Shown piece after piece: positions 8,054 through 14,905 of a DNA stretch of 22,217 bases (within the stretch, counting starts at the first letter, position 1; each line of letters starts with the position of its first letter). The notes beneath the pieces were generated by a model. The model was not told the origin of the DNA and did no database searches. It was given only the letters and a program-made list of their open reading frames with translations. Where the stretch lies: the IMG/VR virus record IMGVR_UViG_3300009700_000008, positions 1 through 22,217 of that record; one strand, given 5' to 3'. The stretch comes from a virus. Made by a program: the position numbers and the translations under genes.

Positions 8054-9691
8054 TCAGTAGCTGTATGACAGCTGACTGAATTCCTGAAGGTTGCGCTGAA
8101 CCTGCTTAGCCGTTTCGCTAGCTGTCTTGCGCGCAATCTCATCGGCACTAGCGCCGGGCTGAGTGATGTGGATGGTGATTCCTCCAATGTTCACATCCCC
8201 GGTCTTACCTGAACGCCCCAATACCTTGGCAATGTACTGCTGCGTCTCACTAGGTAGCGTAGCTTTGCCAGCCAAGAAAGCATCCATACGCCCTGGTCCA
8301 GCGTTGTAAGCACCCAGCGCTTCTGCCACATTGCCGCCATAGCGCTTCAACATCTGATTGATATAGGCCGTACCACCAGCAACGTTCTGCGCCGCATCGT
8401 AAGGATTTACACCCAGCGCTGCCGCCGTTGGCGGCATAAGCTGCATAGTGCCGATTGCACCCTTAGGGCTGCGTGCCGCCATACCTAGCGCACCAGACTC
8501 TTGCGCCTGCATAGCCGCAATCAACGCTGCATTTGCCGAGCCGCCAGTAGCCAGATCACCAAAGTTAGCCCCTAGACCACCCGCGATAATTGGATGACGG
8601 CCTAGCAACCCAACGCCCTTGGCAGCTAAACGAGCAAAAAAGCCCGGCGCAACCGCCTCAGTAGCTTCGGCCCCTACACCCGCAGCGCCAGCTGCTTCAG
8701 CTTCCTCTGGCAGCAACTCTGGAGCCAAAAATGCCGACGCCACCATCACACCCGCCCCAATGGTACGAGCGTTAATATCCGCCAAGCTGGCCTTAAGTTC
8801 TTGCCCCGCGCCCTTGAAGTTACCTGTAGCAATATCCACCAGGGCGCTAATGAGGTGTGCCAGCAGGTCCTCGATGTTGGCCACGGTCTCAGCAAACACA
8901 GCAAAGATATGACTAACTTTTTGAACTGCCAAGCCGAACTTTTCCAGGCTATCCGTAGACTTAGTAATAGCCGTGTCGCCGGTAAGCAGCCCAATAAGGT
9001 TACTGAACGCGTCAGCCGTATCTTTCAACGCCGTACCAGTAGCCTTGAACACGTCCTTAATGTCGTACCAAACAGGCAGGAACATATCAGACAACTTTTG
9101 AGAAATCGTCGGCATGTTGTGCGTAATCCAGTCGTTAATGCTACGCAATTTCTTCAGTAAATCGTCCGGCCCAAGACCTAACGACCGCATGAAGTTAGTA
9201 ACCACATTCATGCCAAGATATTTTAATTCCACCTCCATGCGAGTGAACTCAAAACGTATGTCGCGTATTTTACGCATTTGTACTTCAAAATCACCACCAG
9301 GCGCCATAGCCTTTTGGTCAGCAATAAGCTGCCGCGTGCGCTCCCGTAGTTCCGCGTCCCAGGCTAGGTTTTCCAGCGGCTGACCGAGCGCATCCATCGC
9401 TACCTTAAGACTACGCGCTGCGTCCTTACTCATGTACATGTGAAGCGCAAACAGCCGGTACTCTTGATCAGCCATGGCCACTTTGTCAGCCAGGCCCAAA
9501 GCGGCCCCACCAATGGTAGCGAACCCACTAACAATTTCCGTCTGAGCCTTAAAGAAGGACTTAGACATGCCAAAAGCTGTGGCGTCTACCGTGGCGCTAG
9601 CCTCGGTAAGTGCCCGTTGAAAGCTGGCCATGCCGCTCTGGTCAACAACAGCGCCAAGCTTAATGAGATATTCATCAAGGATGTTCGGCAT
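8054..9691 (-). CDS. Tape measure protein with lytic transglycosylase (SLT) domain
   Basis: The start is ATG 9691, with GGAAGG six bases upstream, giving 545 residues; TTG 9709 is an alternative without an SD. Residues 1-385 are mostly helical with hydrophobic stretches (about 310-325 and 360-380), typical of a tape measure. Residues 389-478 are an SLT domain: Glu398 in QAQESG is the likely catalytic acid, followed by GTMQLMP (414-420) and AYNAGPG (461-467). The domain would cut peptidoglycan as the tail tip penetrates. With the usual rule of about 1.5 Angstrom per residue, the tail would be near 80 nm, short for a myovirus. The gene overlaps the end of the frameshifted chaperone, as in other tailed phages. 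Confidence 0.93.
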   Translation of the reverse strand: MPNILDEYLIKLGAVVDQSGMASFQRALTEASATVDATAFGMSKSFFKAQTEIVSGFATIGGAALGLADKVAMADQEYRLFALHMYMSKDAARSLKVAMDALGQPLENLAWDAELRERTRQLIADQKAMAPGGDFEVQMRKIRDIRFEFTRMEVELKYLGMNVVTNFMRSLGLGPDDLLKKLRSINDWITHNMPTISQKLSDMFLPVWYDIKDVFKATGTALKDTADAFSNLIGLLTGDTAITKSTDSLEKFGLAVQKVSHIFAVFAETVANIEDLLAHLISALVDIATGNFKGAGQELKASLADINARTIGAGVMVASAFLAPELLPEEAEAAGAAGVGAEATEAVAPGFFARLAAKGVGLLGRHPIIAGGLGANFGDLATGGSANAALIAAMQAQESGALGMAARSPKGAIGTMQLMPPTAAALGVNPYDAAQNVAGGTAYINQMLKRYGGNVAEALGAYNAGPGRMDAFLAGKATLPSETQQYIAKVLGRSGKTGDVNIGGITIHITQPGASADEIARKTASETAKQVQRNLQEFSQLSYSY

Positions 9692-9914
9692 TAGCAGCCT
9701 TCCATTCAACGTAGCGCCGATTGTTTTCTTCCTTCACGTCTAAAAACTCCAGCACGTCACAAAGATCTTGGACATCATAAGTACCGTCAAACATTTCATG
9801 TTGCTGCCATAACCCAGCAGCTACAGGCCGCCACACCAGCGGATTCAACGTAGGGAAGGCAGCAGGCTCCCAATCTAGGCGGCCTGGCTCGACCGGCCCG
9901 GTCCGCTCTCGGCT
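9675..9914 (-). CDS. -1 frame extension of the tail assembly chaperone
   Basis: Reading one base back after the slippery site opens a frame that runs to TGA 9675-9677 and adds 79 residues to the 145 encoded before the shift (224 in total). It has no start of its own; in this frame a TAG (TAG TTT GCT GCC) lies just upstream of the slippery run. The translation includes PTLNPLVWRPVAAGLWQQ, then DGTYDVQDLCDVLEFLDV and EENNRRYVEW. This resembles the second-frame domains of T-type chaperones, which recruit the tape measure. The frame overlaps the tape measure start by 17 bases. It fills the otherwise unexplained 180 bases between chaperone and tape measure. The frame is certain; its use is inferred from family behaviour. 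Confidence 0.85.
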   Translation of the reverse strand, partial: SRERTGPVEPGRLDWEPAAFPTLNPLVWRPVAAGLWQQHEMFDGTYDVQDLCDVLEFLDVKEENNRRYVEWKAANAEHP

Positions 9915-10348
9915 AAAAAAGGCAGCAAACTAAATACTAGCGCCTCCACTGTGAGCCTTGTCACCAGCATAGGATCCTCTTCCAACAGAGGGCACGCCCA
10001 CCGACCATCAGTTAGCATAACCGGCATGGGCTGCTCTGGTTGGCCCGCTAGAGTTTCCATGTGGCTGGTAACTAGCATAGCCGCGCGCTGAGCAAAGCCC
10101 ATATCTTCCCGACTAAGCTGAAGGAAAGCTATGCCACACAGCGTACGCAACCGCTCTTCCGGCGTAGCCTTAGCAACGGCCTCCTCCGCCCGTCGTTCTG
10201 AACCAGCTTCGCTCTCTTTTACCGGATGATCATCTTGGGCTTTGTATACCGCGTTCATTAGCCGTTGCCAGATGTAGCTACCGTCTAACGGTGTCATTTT
10301 ATGAATTTGCCACCTGGAACCTGACACTTCAACTACCGTTTCCCTCAT
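9875..10348 (-). CDS. Tail assembly chaperone, zero-frame product
   Basis: This 157-residue protein starts at ATG 10348 with AAGGAGG five bases upstream. It lies between tube and tape measure, the fixed place of G-type chaperones. The N-terminus is beta-rich (ETVVEVSGSRWQIHKMTPLD); the middle is charged and helical (ESEAGSERRAEEAVAKATPEERLRTL); the C-terminus is helical (VTRLTVEALVFSLLPFL). The last codons cross the slippery run T TTT TTA at 9914-9920, so a share of ribosomes should make the 224-residue extended form. Such chaperones coat the tape measure during tail assembly and are absent from the virion. The SD lies in a small hairpin (10351-10366) that may limit translation. Confidence 0.88.
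   Translation of the reverse strand: MRETVVEVSGSRWQIHKMTPLDGSYIWQRLMNAVYKAQDDHPVKESEAGSERRAEEAVAKATPEERLRTLCGIAFLQLSREDMGFAQRAAMLVTSHMETLAGQPEQPMPVMLTDGRWACPLLEEDPMLVTRLTVEALVFSLLPFLAESGPGRSSQAA
9891..9903 (-). promoter_or_regulatory. Hairpin downstream of the slippery site
   Basis: The minus strand has GACCG-GGC-CGGTC, a perfect five-pair GC-rich stem with a three-base loop. It begins ten bases after the slippery heptamer, a suitable spacing for a frameshift stimulator. The stem is short, so it may be part of a larger structure. Confidence 0.6.
9914..9920 (-). promoter_or_regulatory. -1 ribosomal frameshift slippery heptamer
   Basis: The minus strand reads T TTT TTA in the phase required for -1 slippage (zero frame CCT TTT TTA GCC). 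The heptamer follows the X XXY YYZ rule and is the only good candidate between the -1 frame TAG upstream and the zero-frame stop at 9875-9877. Confidence 0.88.
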
Positions 10349-10350
10349 AA

Positions 10351-10366
10351 GCCCTCCTTGCAGGGC
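10351..10366 (-). promoter_or_regulatory. Hairpin enclosing the chaperone ribosome binding site
   Basis: The minus strand reads GCCCT-GCAAGG-AGGGC, ending two bases before ATG 10348. The SD (AAGGAGG) lies half in the loop and half in the 3' stem, so folding would compete with ribosome binding. The core of 14 bases is identical to the one at 16378-16391. Confidence 0.5.
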
Positions 10367-10373
10367 GACTCAC

Positions 10374-10829
10374 TTACATGTTAACAACGTTAGCCGCTAG
10401 CAGCGCCCAGCGGACCCTGGTACCTGCCGCAGCGTAGGGCTTATCCGGTATTTTACCGAAGCCAACACCAGTCAGCACGTGCGTAGACCCATCAAGCAAC
10501 GTGCGGAAACTGATTGTAGTTGCCAACCATGGCAGTAGATCATCAGCGTTGGCCGAATTGACGCAAAGATTGTAAAGGCTGAGCAGCGCATGATGAAGCG
10601 GGCTAGTTTGCTGAACTTCTAGGTCTATGTGGCCATTATCACCAGCCACGTAGCTGCCCATCACCGTACCATCTGCCGCCACATCCATCACGGTGCGCTC
10701 TGTAGTCATAGTGATCGTCACCGAGCCCAGTCCAATGTTGCCGCCAGTTAACGGCAAACTGACGCCAAACAGCGGGTTGACTAGAACGCCAACCAAGTCT
10801 TTGAAACTGTAAGTTCTGCCAAGACCCAT
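10374..10829 (-). CDS. Tail tube protein (DUF3277 family)
   Basis: This 151-residue protein starts at ATG 10829 with AAGGAG nine bases upstream. The N-terminal TYSFKDLVGVLVNPLFGVSL, GSVTITMTTERTVMDVAADG and VMGSYVAGDNGHIDLEVQQ, then SPLHHALLSLYN, are the signature of DUF3277 tube proteins, which stack as hexamers inside the sheath. The C-terminal part VRWALLAANVVNM is the closing strand. It follows the sheath gene, as is usual for contractile tails. Both genes have near-identical leaders (AAGGAGCGTA), in keeping with matched high expression. Confidence 0.9.
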   Translation of the reverse strand: MGLGRTYSFKDLVGVLVNPLFGVSLPLTGGNIGLGSVTITMTTERTVMDVAADGTVMGSYVAGDNGHIDLEVQQTSPLHHALLSLYNLCVNSANADDLLPWLATTISFRTLLDGSTHVLTGVGFGKIPDKPYAAAGTRVRWALLAANVVNM

Positions 10830-10879
10830 CTCACTACGCTCCTTAAACTACAATGTTCATTTTGAAATCAACCCTAGCG

Positions 10880-12958
10880 TTACAGTTGTGCGTAGACGCC
10901 AATGACCAGACTTTGAACCGCTCCCGCCGTAGTAATTGCGCAGTAGATAGGCATCGCCTTACCAGCCGCCCGGTCGTTAGACGACTGCTGACTATAGGGC
11001 TGCGCCTGGTTCAAGTAGCCGCCTGGTATAGCTTGGCCATCTACCAGTTGGACGCCCGGTATGTTAATTGTCACGCCTTCCCAAATACCGTCAGCCAAGA
11101 ATCCAATTGTCGCAGATTGCGCGCAAGCATTATTAGCCGCTTGAATCAGCTTATGCTCGTCAGAATTGGTTTGGCCCACTACCGGGTTGCCAGTAAGCAC
11201 CGCCATCTCCTCCAGCTGCAAGAAGCTAACCAGCATAGCCAGGTTCAGCCAAAGATAGCTAGGTATGCCGTTAGACATAAAGCCCGGCTGAACATTTTGA
11301 TACGGGCTGAAGTTAGCATAAACATTGAACCTAGCACCGACAATGTTTGTATACTGCGTTTGGGATAGTGGCTCTGGCGCAATACCTATGATGGACTTAT
11401 AAGCCACCGTAAAGAAGCTACTGGCCAACCCGGTATTCAGCCCCATTTCTACGCCCATCAACCCCGCCGCCGCGTAAATATTGTTGGGGTACAAACCGCT
11501 CTGCGTCGTAGCGTAGATGCCCAGTACCCGCAGCTTAAGTGCTTGCAACTGCAGCGCAACATTGCCGACCACCCCGTTAGCAATATTAACGTTGCTGGAC
11601 CACGGATAGTAGCGCGTTGTTTGCCACAGCGAATCAGCCCACTCACTAATGGCTAAGTTGTCCGCGTCTGCCGGGTTGTTGACAGCCAGCCCGTACCAAG
11701 TAGTACTTGCCAAGCGGCAAGCCTGACTGGCTTGAAGCAAAGACTCGCCAGCCGTTATGTTTACCGTTAGCCCGCTGCCAGCGCCACCGCTTACACTAAG
11801 TCCGGTAGCCGTTGAGTAACCGGTGCCCTGAGTGCCCGGTACCGTACCCAACGTCAATGCCTGCCCAGCTTCGCCCACCGTCAGCACCGTAAGGTAGCCG
11901 TAACTAGCGTTAGTCTGCGCCACAAGTACTACATCACCAGCCTTGTAGCCATGGCCCACAGCACCAATACTAGTCTGCGCCGCCGTCACGCTGGTTAAGC
12001 AACTGGCAGCCAACACAGCCACATCCGTACTTGTCACGGAAGCGATAGTGGTTACCAAGTCTGCACCCGCCGTACCAGCGCCTGCCACGCGGATGACGGC
12101 CCCTACATCGCCAGCTTGGAAATTCGCCATCAGTGAAGCAAGGAAAGTATGGGCCGTGGTAGTAGACATGACGCCGTCAGACGCCGATCGACCAATGGTC
12201 ACCTCAGCACCAGACACCGTGGTAAGACAGGGGCTGTTGAGCACTGCCTCTGTACCACTGTTGATAGATTGGATGGTCGTAACCAGGTCCACGCCAAGCG
12301 CACCGGCGCCAGCTACGATGACCGTTTTGCCGATATCAGCCGAGACAAAGGCCGCCGTTGCAGAATCCAAATACGTTGGGTTGACGCTAGACGACATATC
12401 ACCGTCAGCCACAGCTCGCCCGATGACCACCTTAGCGGCAGTCACGCTGGTGGCACAACTTGCAGTGAGCACCACTACAAAGCCGTTTATCACGGACGCA
12501 ATAGTCGTATTGAGGTCCGCCGCGCCCACGCCTGCGCCCTTCACCGTTATTGCTGCACCGACATCAGCAGCGGTAAAAGCCGCCGTGGCCGATACCAGAT
12601 AGGCCGCGCTAGCCGTAACCGACATCACGCCGTCATTAACCGTGCGCCCATTAGGCAGGGCGCTGCCAATGGCAGTAAGGTCTTGGCGCCCGATCCAAAT
12701 GAATTGCGGGGCTGGCGTCTGGCTGAAGTAAATCTGCGCTGCGATGTACTCCGACGAATTCACCGTAAAGCCGTCCGCCAACATAGCCGTCGTGGACGGA
12801 TACTGACGAAGCCTGGGATTGACCCCATAACTCGGAATAGCGGTACTAGGCCCGACAAACAGCCCCTGATTGAACGTAGGAGCTACAACTGCGGCCGGGC
12901 TTACGGTAACACTGATGTCAACTAAGTTGCTGAGCGCCAGAGGCGGCACAGTAGACAT
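10880..12958 (-). CDS. Tail sheath protein (DUF3383) carrying an inserted repeat array
   Basis: This 692-residue protein starts at ATG 12958 with AAAGGAG upstream. Residues 1-100 (LVDISVTVSPAAVVAPTFNQ, then YIAAQIYFSQTPAPQFIWIG) and 405-692 (STTWYGLAVN..., FTVAYKSIIGIAPEPLSQTQ, GVTINIPGVQLVDGQAIPGG) are the DUF3383 sheath-like family. Between them about 300 residues are inserted: three repeats of exactly 76 residues (Asp109, Asp185 and Asp261 mark equivalent points; consensus F-x-A-x-DVG-x-x-I-x-V-x-GAG...DLVTTI) and a Gly-rich GYKAGDVVL module (333-404). Removing the insertion leaves about 390 residues, near the normal family size. The insertion probably projects from the outer surface of the sheath, because the tube-facing and contraction parts are conserved. 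Contractile tail identity rests mainly on this gene. Confidence 0.9.
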   Translation of the reverse strand: MSTVPPLALSNLVDISVTVSPAAVVAPTFNQGLFVGPSTAIPSYGVNPRLRQYPSTTAMLADGFTVNSSEYIAAQIYFSQTPAPQFIWIGRQDLTAIGSALPNGRTVNDGVMSVTASAAYLVSATAAFTAADVGAAITVKGAGVGAADLNTTIASVINGFVVVLTASCATSVTAAKVVIGRAVADGDMSSSVNPTYLDSATAAFVSADIGKTVIVAGAGALGVDLVTTIQSINSGTEAVLNSPCLTTVSGAEVTIGRSASDGVMSTTTAHTFLASLMANFQAGDVGAVIRVAGAGTAGADLVTTIASVTSTDVAVLAASCLTSVTAAQTSIGAVGHGYKAGDVVLVAQTNASYGYLTVLTVGEAGQALTLGTVPGTQGTGYSTATGLSVSGGAGSGLTVNITAGESLLQASQACRLASTTWYGLAVNNPADADNLAISEWADSLWQTTRYYPWSSNVNIANGVVGNVALQLQALKLRVLGIYATTQSGLYPNNIYAAAGLMGVEMGLNTGLASSFFTVAYKSIIGIAPEPLSQTQYTNIVGARFNVYANFSPYQNVQPGFMSNGIPSYLWLNLAMLVSFLQLEEMAVLTGNPVVGQTNSDEHKLIQAANNACAQSATIGFLADGIWEGVTINIPGVQLVDGQAIPGGYLNQAQPYSQQSSNDRAAGKAMPIYCAITTAGAVQSLVIGVYAQL
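11747..11962 (-). repeat. Gly-rich GYxxGDVL module, copy in sheath
   Basis: The unit encodes GHGYKAGDVVLVAQTN, a strand, TQGTGYSTATGLSVSGGAGS and GLTVNI (residues 333-404 of the sheath). Its partner is at 3085-3303 in baseplate J. Confidence 0.75.
11963..12646 (-). repeat. Three tandem 76-residue repeats inside the sheath gene
   Basis: Three copies begin near residues 105, 181 and 257 of the sheath protein, each about 228 bases. All share DG-x-M, AxFxAxDVG, V-x-GAG, DL-x-TTI-x-S and end in IG. Copies are alike in protein but diverged in DNA, so the duplication is not recent. Similar FTAADVGK-type units are common near the start of tail fibres and tailspikes. Confidence 0.85.
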
Positions 12959-12978
12959 TTGCTTACGCTCCTTTGGGT

Positions 12979-13599
12979 TTAAGCTTCCACCGTGAAGTCC
13001 GCCACTGGATCACTTGGCGAACCGTCATAAACCTTAACCTCAACGCTAGTCACAGCGCTGTCTTGAATCGTTTCCGTCACGTTCTCGTACATGGTAATGG
13101 CGAAGTCACACCGCTCCCACCACTCCGCGTTGATAAGCTCCGGCACGCGCATCGGCTCAGCCGGGTCCGGCACTGGGAAGAGATTGCTCTCGTTGAGCTG
13201 GTCATTGAAGTAGTCCAAGAACATTGCAGACCAGATCTGCCGCGCCCGGTCCAAGCTATTCGGCCCATACAGCGTCCAAGCAATCCGCCAAATGCGCGTG
13301 TAGGTCCAGCTTTCCATCAATGGGTCATCCGTGGACCCCATTCCGCTGAGCGTCTTATTGCGCACCTTGTTATACAACCCATCCTCAAGCGTGCAAGCGA
13401 GGTAGCACACGTCCTGCTTAGGCGTCACCCCGAACGGCTGGCCCTGGGTAGGCCACTCAACGCGCACCTGGTTAGCGTCTAACGGACCGAGCCCCATCAT
13501 CCCACAAGTCAACGGCTGAATAACATCGTTGATCTGCTCTAAGGTCAGCGCGTTACTGACCAGCGTCTGGCCGTTAGGATAAGTCGTAGAGGTGCCCAT
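12979..13599 (-). CDS. Phage neck terminator protein
   Basis: This 206-residue protein starts at ATG 13599 with AGGAGATCA just upstream. Residues include QVRVEWPTQGQPFG, then DVCYLACTLEDG, then TYTRIWRIAWTLYGPNSLDR and ARQIWSAMFLD. This is the pattern of the gp12-like/LIC_12616 neck or tail terminator family, which caps the tail tube and joins it to the head. The late segment WWERCDFAITMYENVTE matches the family end. It lies between the head-closure-like gene and the sheath gene, as in related cassettes. The length is near the family norm and there is no insertion. Confidence 0.82.
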   Translation of the reverse strand: MGTSTTYPNGQTLVSNALTLEQINDVIQPLTCGMMGLGPLDANQVRVEWPTQGQPFGVTPKQDVCYLACTLEDGLYNKVRNKTLSGMGSTDDPLMESWTYTRIWRIAWTLYGPNSLDRARQIWSAMFLDYFNDQLNESNLFPVPDPAEPMRVPELINAEWWERCDFAITMYENVTETIQDSAVTSVEVKVYDGSPSDPVADFTVEA

Positions 13600-13609
13600 T
13601 GATCTCCTC

Positions 13610-14200
13610 TTAAGCAGCCGTCAACCGCGTTCCCAGCGCCTTCCAGTACCCACCACCGAAGTCGTGATAAACCTGCAGCACCCGGTACTGCAAACCCTTA
13701 TACGTCAGCACATCGCTATAAGCGGTCTGCACATCCACCGTGATAGGCCAAGTAAAATAAAGGCTGGCCCCGACCGGTGTGGCTACGTTCATGTTGATCT
13801 GCGCACCGCTTAGCGTATAGTCCAAGTTCACCGTCTGCAGCAGACCATTGACGTACAAGCTGCCAACGCCACCAGGTGGGACAGAGGTAAGATCGTAAAC
13901 CGTGCCTGGTACCACACCACCAGGCACCTCGCCGTGGACGCCAGGCACCGGGGCCGTAGCTCGCGTAAGATAGATCGGGACCGTAGCCCAGAAGGACCGG
14001 ATCGAGCCGACCCTGTCAGCCTCGGACAGCATTGCGATCTCGCGGTTACTAGCTTGTTGCACCGGACCGAAAAGCTGGAACGTAGCGGTGCTCAACGGTT
14101 GAAAGACCCCGGTCACCCACTCACCAGTGGTGCGTTGAACGGTAAACGGTTCTGGCGCGATCAGGTCCGGGTCAAGCACGACCTCCTCAACACTGATCAC
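13610..14200 (-). CDS. Head-closure-like neck protein with VPGTVY-type insertion
   Basis: This 196-residue protein starts at GTG 14200, with GGAGGAG placed ideally upstream, and is two bases from the previous stop. Residues 1-80 (FTVQRTTGEWVTGVFQP, then FQLFGPVQQASNREIAMLSE) and 156-196 (AYSDVLTYKGLQYRVLQVYH, then GGGYWKALGTRL) form one core of about 130 residues. That size and its slot between neck gene and terminator suggest a head-closure or head-tail joining protein. Residues 89-153 are an inserted beta module (GEVPGGVVPGTVYDL...YVNGLLQ...DYTLSGAQI...LYFTWPI). The same module occurs in the connector upstream and the fibre-associated protein at 968-1366. The core family is not identified with certainty. 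Confidence 0.7.
   Translation of the reverse strand: MISVEEVVLDPDLIAPEPFTVQRTTGEWVTGVFQPLSTATFQLFGPVQQASNREIAMLSEADRVGSIRSFWATVPIYLTRATAPVPGVHGEVPGGVVPGTVYDLTSVPPGGVGSLYVNGLLQTVNLDYTLSGAQINMNVATPVGASLYFTWPITVDVQTAYSDVLTYKGLQYRVLQVYHDFGGGYWKALGTRLTAA
13742..13936 (-). repeat. VPGTVY module, copy in head-closure-like protein
   Basis: This unit encodes GEVPGGVVPGTVYDL, YVNGLLQTVNLDYTLSG and ASLYFTWPI, aligned position by position with the connector copy. It splits the protein core between residues 88 and 154. Confidence 0.85.
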
Positions 14201-14201
14201 G

Positions 14202-14537
14202 TTACTCCTCCTTCACCACCCCGACGATAGCAGCGCGTAACGCCCCCGTATCGATCAATGGGCGATCGCTGCCCTTGGCTTTAATGGTCGACGGCGCGTT
14301 GGGCACCCAGTGATTCCGCGGATCAGTGAAAAAATTACGTGCCGCGTTTTGACCCGCTAGGGCTGCCCGCTTCATCTTGTTAAGTGCCCGCTGGCCGTTT
14401 CCAGCTAAGTTAGCCTTAACGCTGGCGCTAAGCTCGCTGGCGATAGCCTGACGGTTACCATCAGCCTCTACGGCAGGCTCTAATACGGGCCGCGCCGGTA
14501 TATGACGCACAGGGCTACCCTTAGTATGGATAAACAA
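14202..14537 (-). CDS. C-terminal part of interrupted neck/tail-completion protein
   Basis: The frame is the same as that of the gene upstream (14562-14756), separated only by TGA 14562-14564. The codons between that stop and the nominal TTG start at 14537 read SDVTNAEL, and translation continues LFIHTKGSPVRHIPARPVLE. This is the continuation expected in HK97 gp10-like neck proteins, where an N-terminal VGIPA segment is followed by NAELLFIH and GSP-R-IP-RPV. The C-terminus (STIKAKGSDRPLIDTGALRAAI) is typical of that family. No SD lies in front of the TTG, so independent starting is doubtful. The intact protein would be 185 residues with the TGA read as an amino acid. This half holds most of the conserved fold. 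Confidence 0.7.
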   Translation of the reverse strand: MFIHTKGSPVRHIPARPVLEPAVEADGNRQAIASELSASVKANLAGNGQRALNKMKRAALAGQNAARNFFTDPRNHWVPNAPSTIKAKGSDRPLIDTGALRAAIVGVVKEE

Positions 14538-14561
14538 CAGTTCGGCATTGGTAACGTCTGA

Positions 14562-14756
14562 TCAAGCGGCCTTCTCCAGCCGCACTCTCTTCTTGCCGCG
14601 CGCCTTGCCAGCCATAGCCAACAATTGAGTTTTGCGATCACGCTTGCCAGCCGCCGGGATACCCACGTAAGCCGCCAACTTAGTCAACCCGGCAACCCGC
14701 TTGGCAAGGGCCGCCGCGCCGCTCTTACGCGCCAGCACGATGCGAGGTGCGGTCAT
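14562..14756 (-). CDS. N-terminal part of interrupted neck/tail-completion protein
   Basis: This 64-residue product starts at ATG 14756 in an ATGA overlap with the zinc-ribbon gene. It is strongly basic (Lys/Arg) and contains KLAAYVGIPAAGKRDRKTQL, which matches the YVGIPA segment near the N-terminus of HK97 gp10-like neck proteins. It ends at TGA (14562-14564) directly before the in-frame sequence SDVTNAELLFIH, which continues that family. As a free protein it would lack the conserved core. It is therefore best seen as the first part of a broken or recoded gene. Confidence 0.65.
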   Translation of the reverse strand: MTAPRIVLARKSGAAALAKRVAGLTKLAAYVGIPAAGKRDRKTQLLAMAGKARGKKRVRLEKAA

Positions 14757-14905
14757 AGGGATTTCTTTTCCGCAGGTGGCAGCGCCTTACCGCACTTACT
14801 GCAGACCGTAGCACCCAGCTGATACGGGTAGCCGCAGGTATAACGCCAAGGGTAGTACGGTATGTCCGTAATGTTAGGGCAGCGTAACACCAACTGAACT
14901 GTCAT
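14753..14905 (-). CDS. Small zinc-ribbon-like protein
   Basis: This 50-residue protein starts at ATG 14905, overlapping the connector's TGA as TGATG; upstream starts would run deep into the connector gene. Cysteines in LRCPNI, YTCGYP and VCSKCGKALP could bind zinc, with the final CSKCG being a clear knuckle. It sits between connector and neck genes with couplings at both ends, so it is probably translated. Its family is unknown to me. Roles could be assembly helper or minor neck part. Confidence 0.65.
   Translation of the reverse strand: MTVQLVLRCPNITDIPYYPWRYTCGYPYQLGATVCSKCGKALPPAEKKSL

Noticed and set aside
11963-12646. CRISPR or satellite DNA in the repeat region of the sheath
   Set aside because: The period (228 bases) is in frame, DNA copies are diverged and only the protein pattern is conserved, so it is a coding repeat.
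12149-12925. Plus-strand frame (258 codons) opposite the sheath
   Set aside because: Antisense to the repeat array; its composition is Arg/His-rich and no SD or domain is visible.
14202-14756. Genome-wide TGA recoding as the reason for the interrupted neck gene
   Set aside because: TGA closes many other genes here, often in precise ATGA or TGATG overlaps with the next start, so it must work as a stop.
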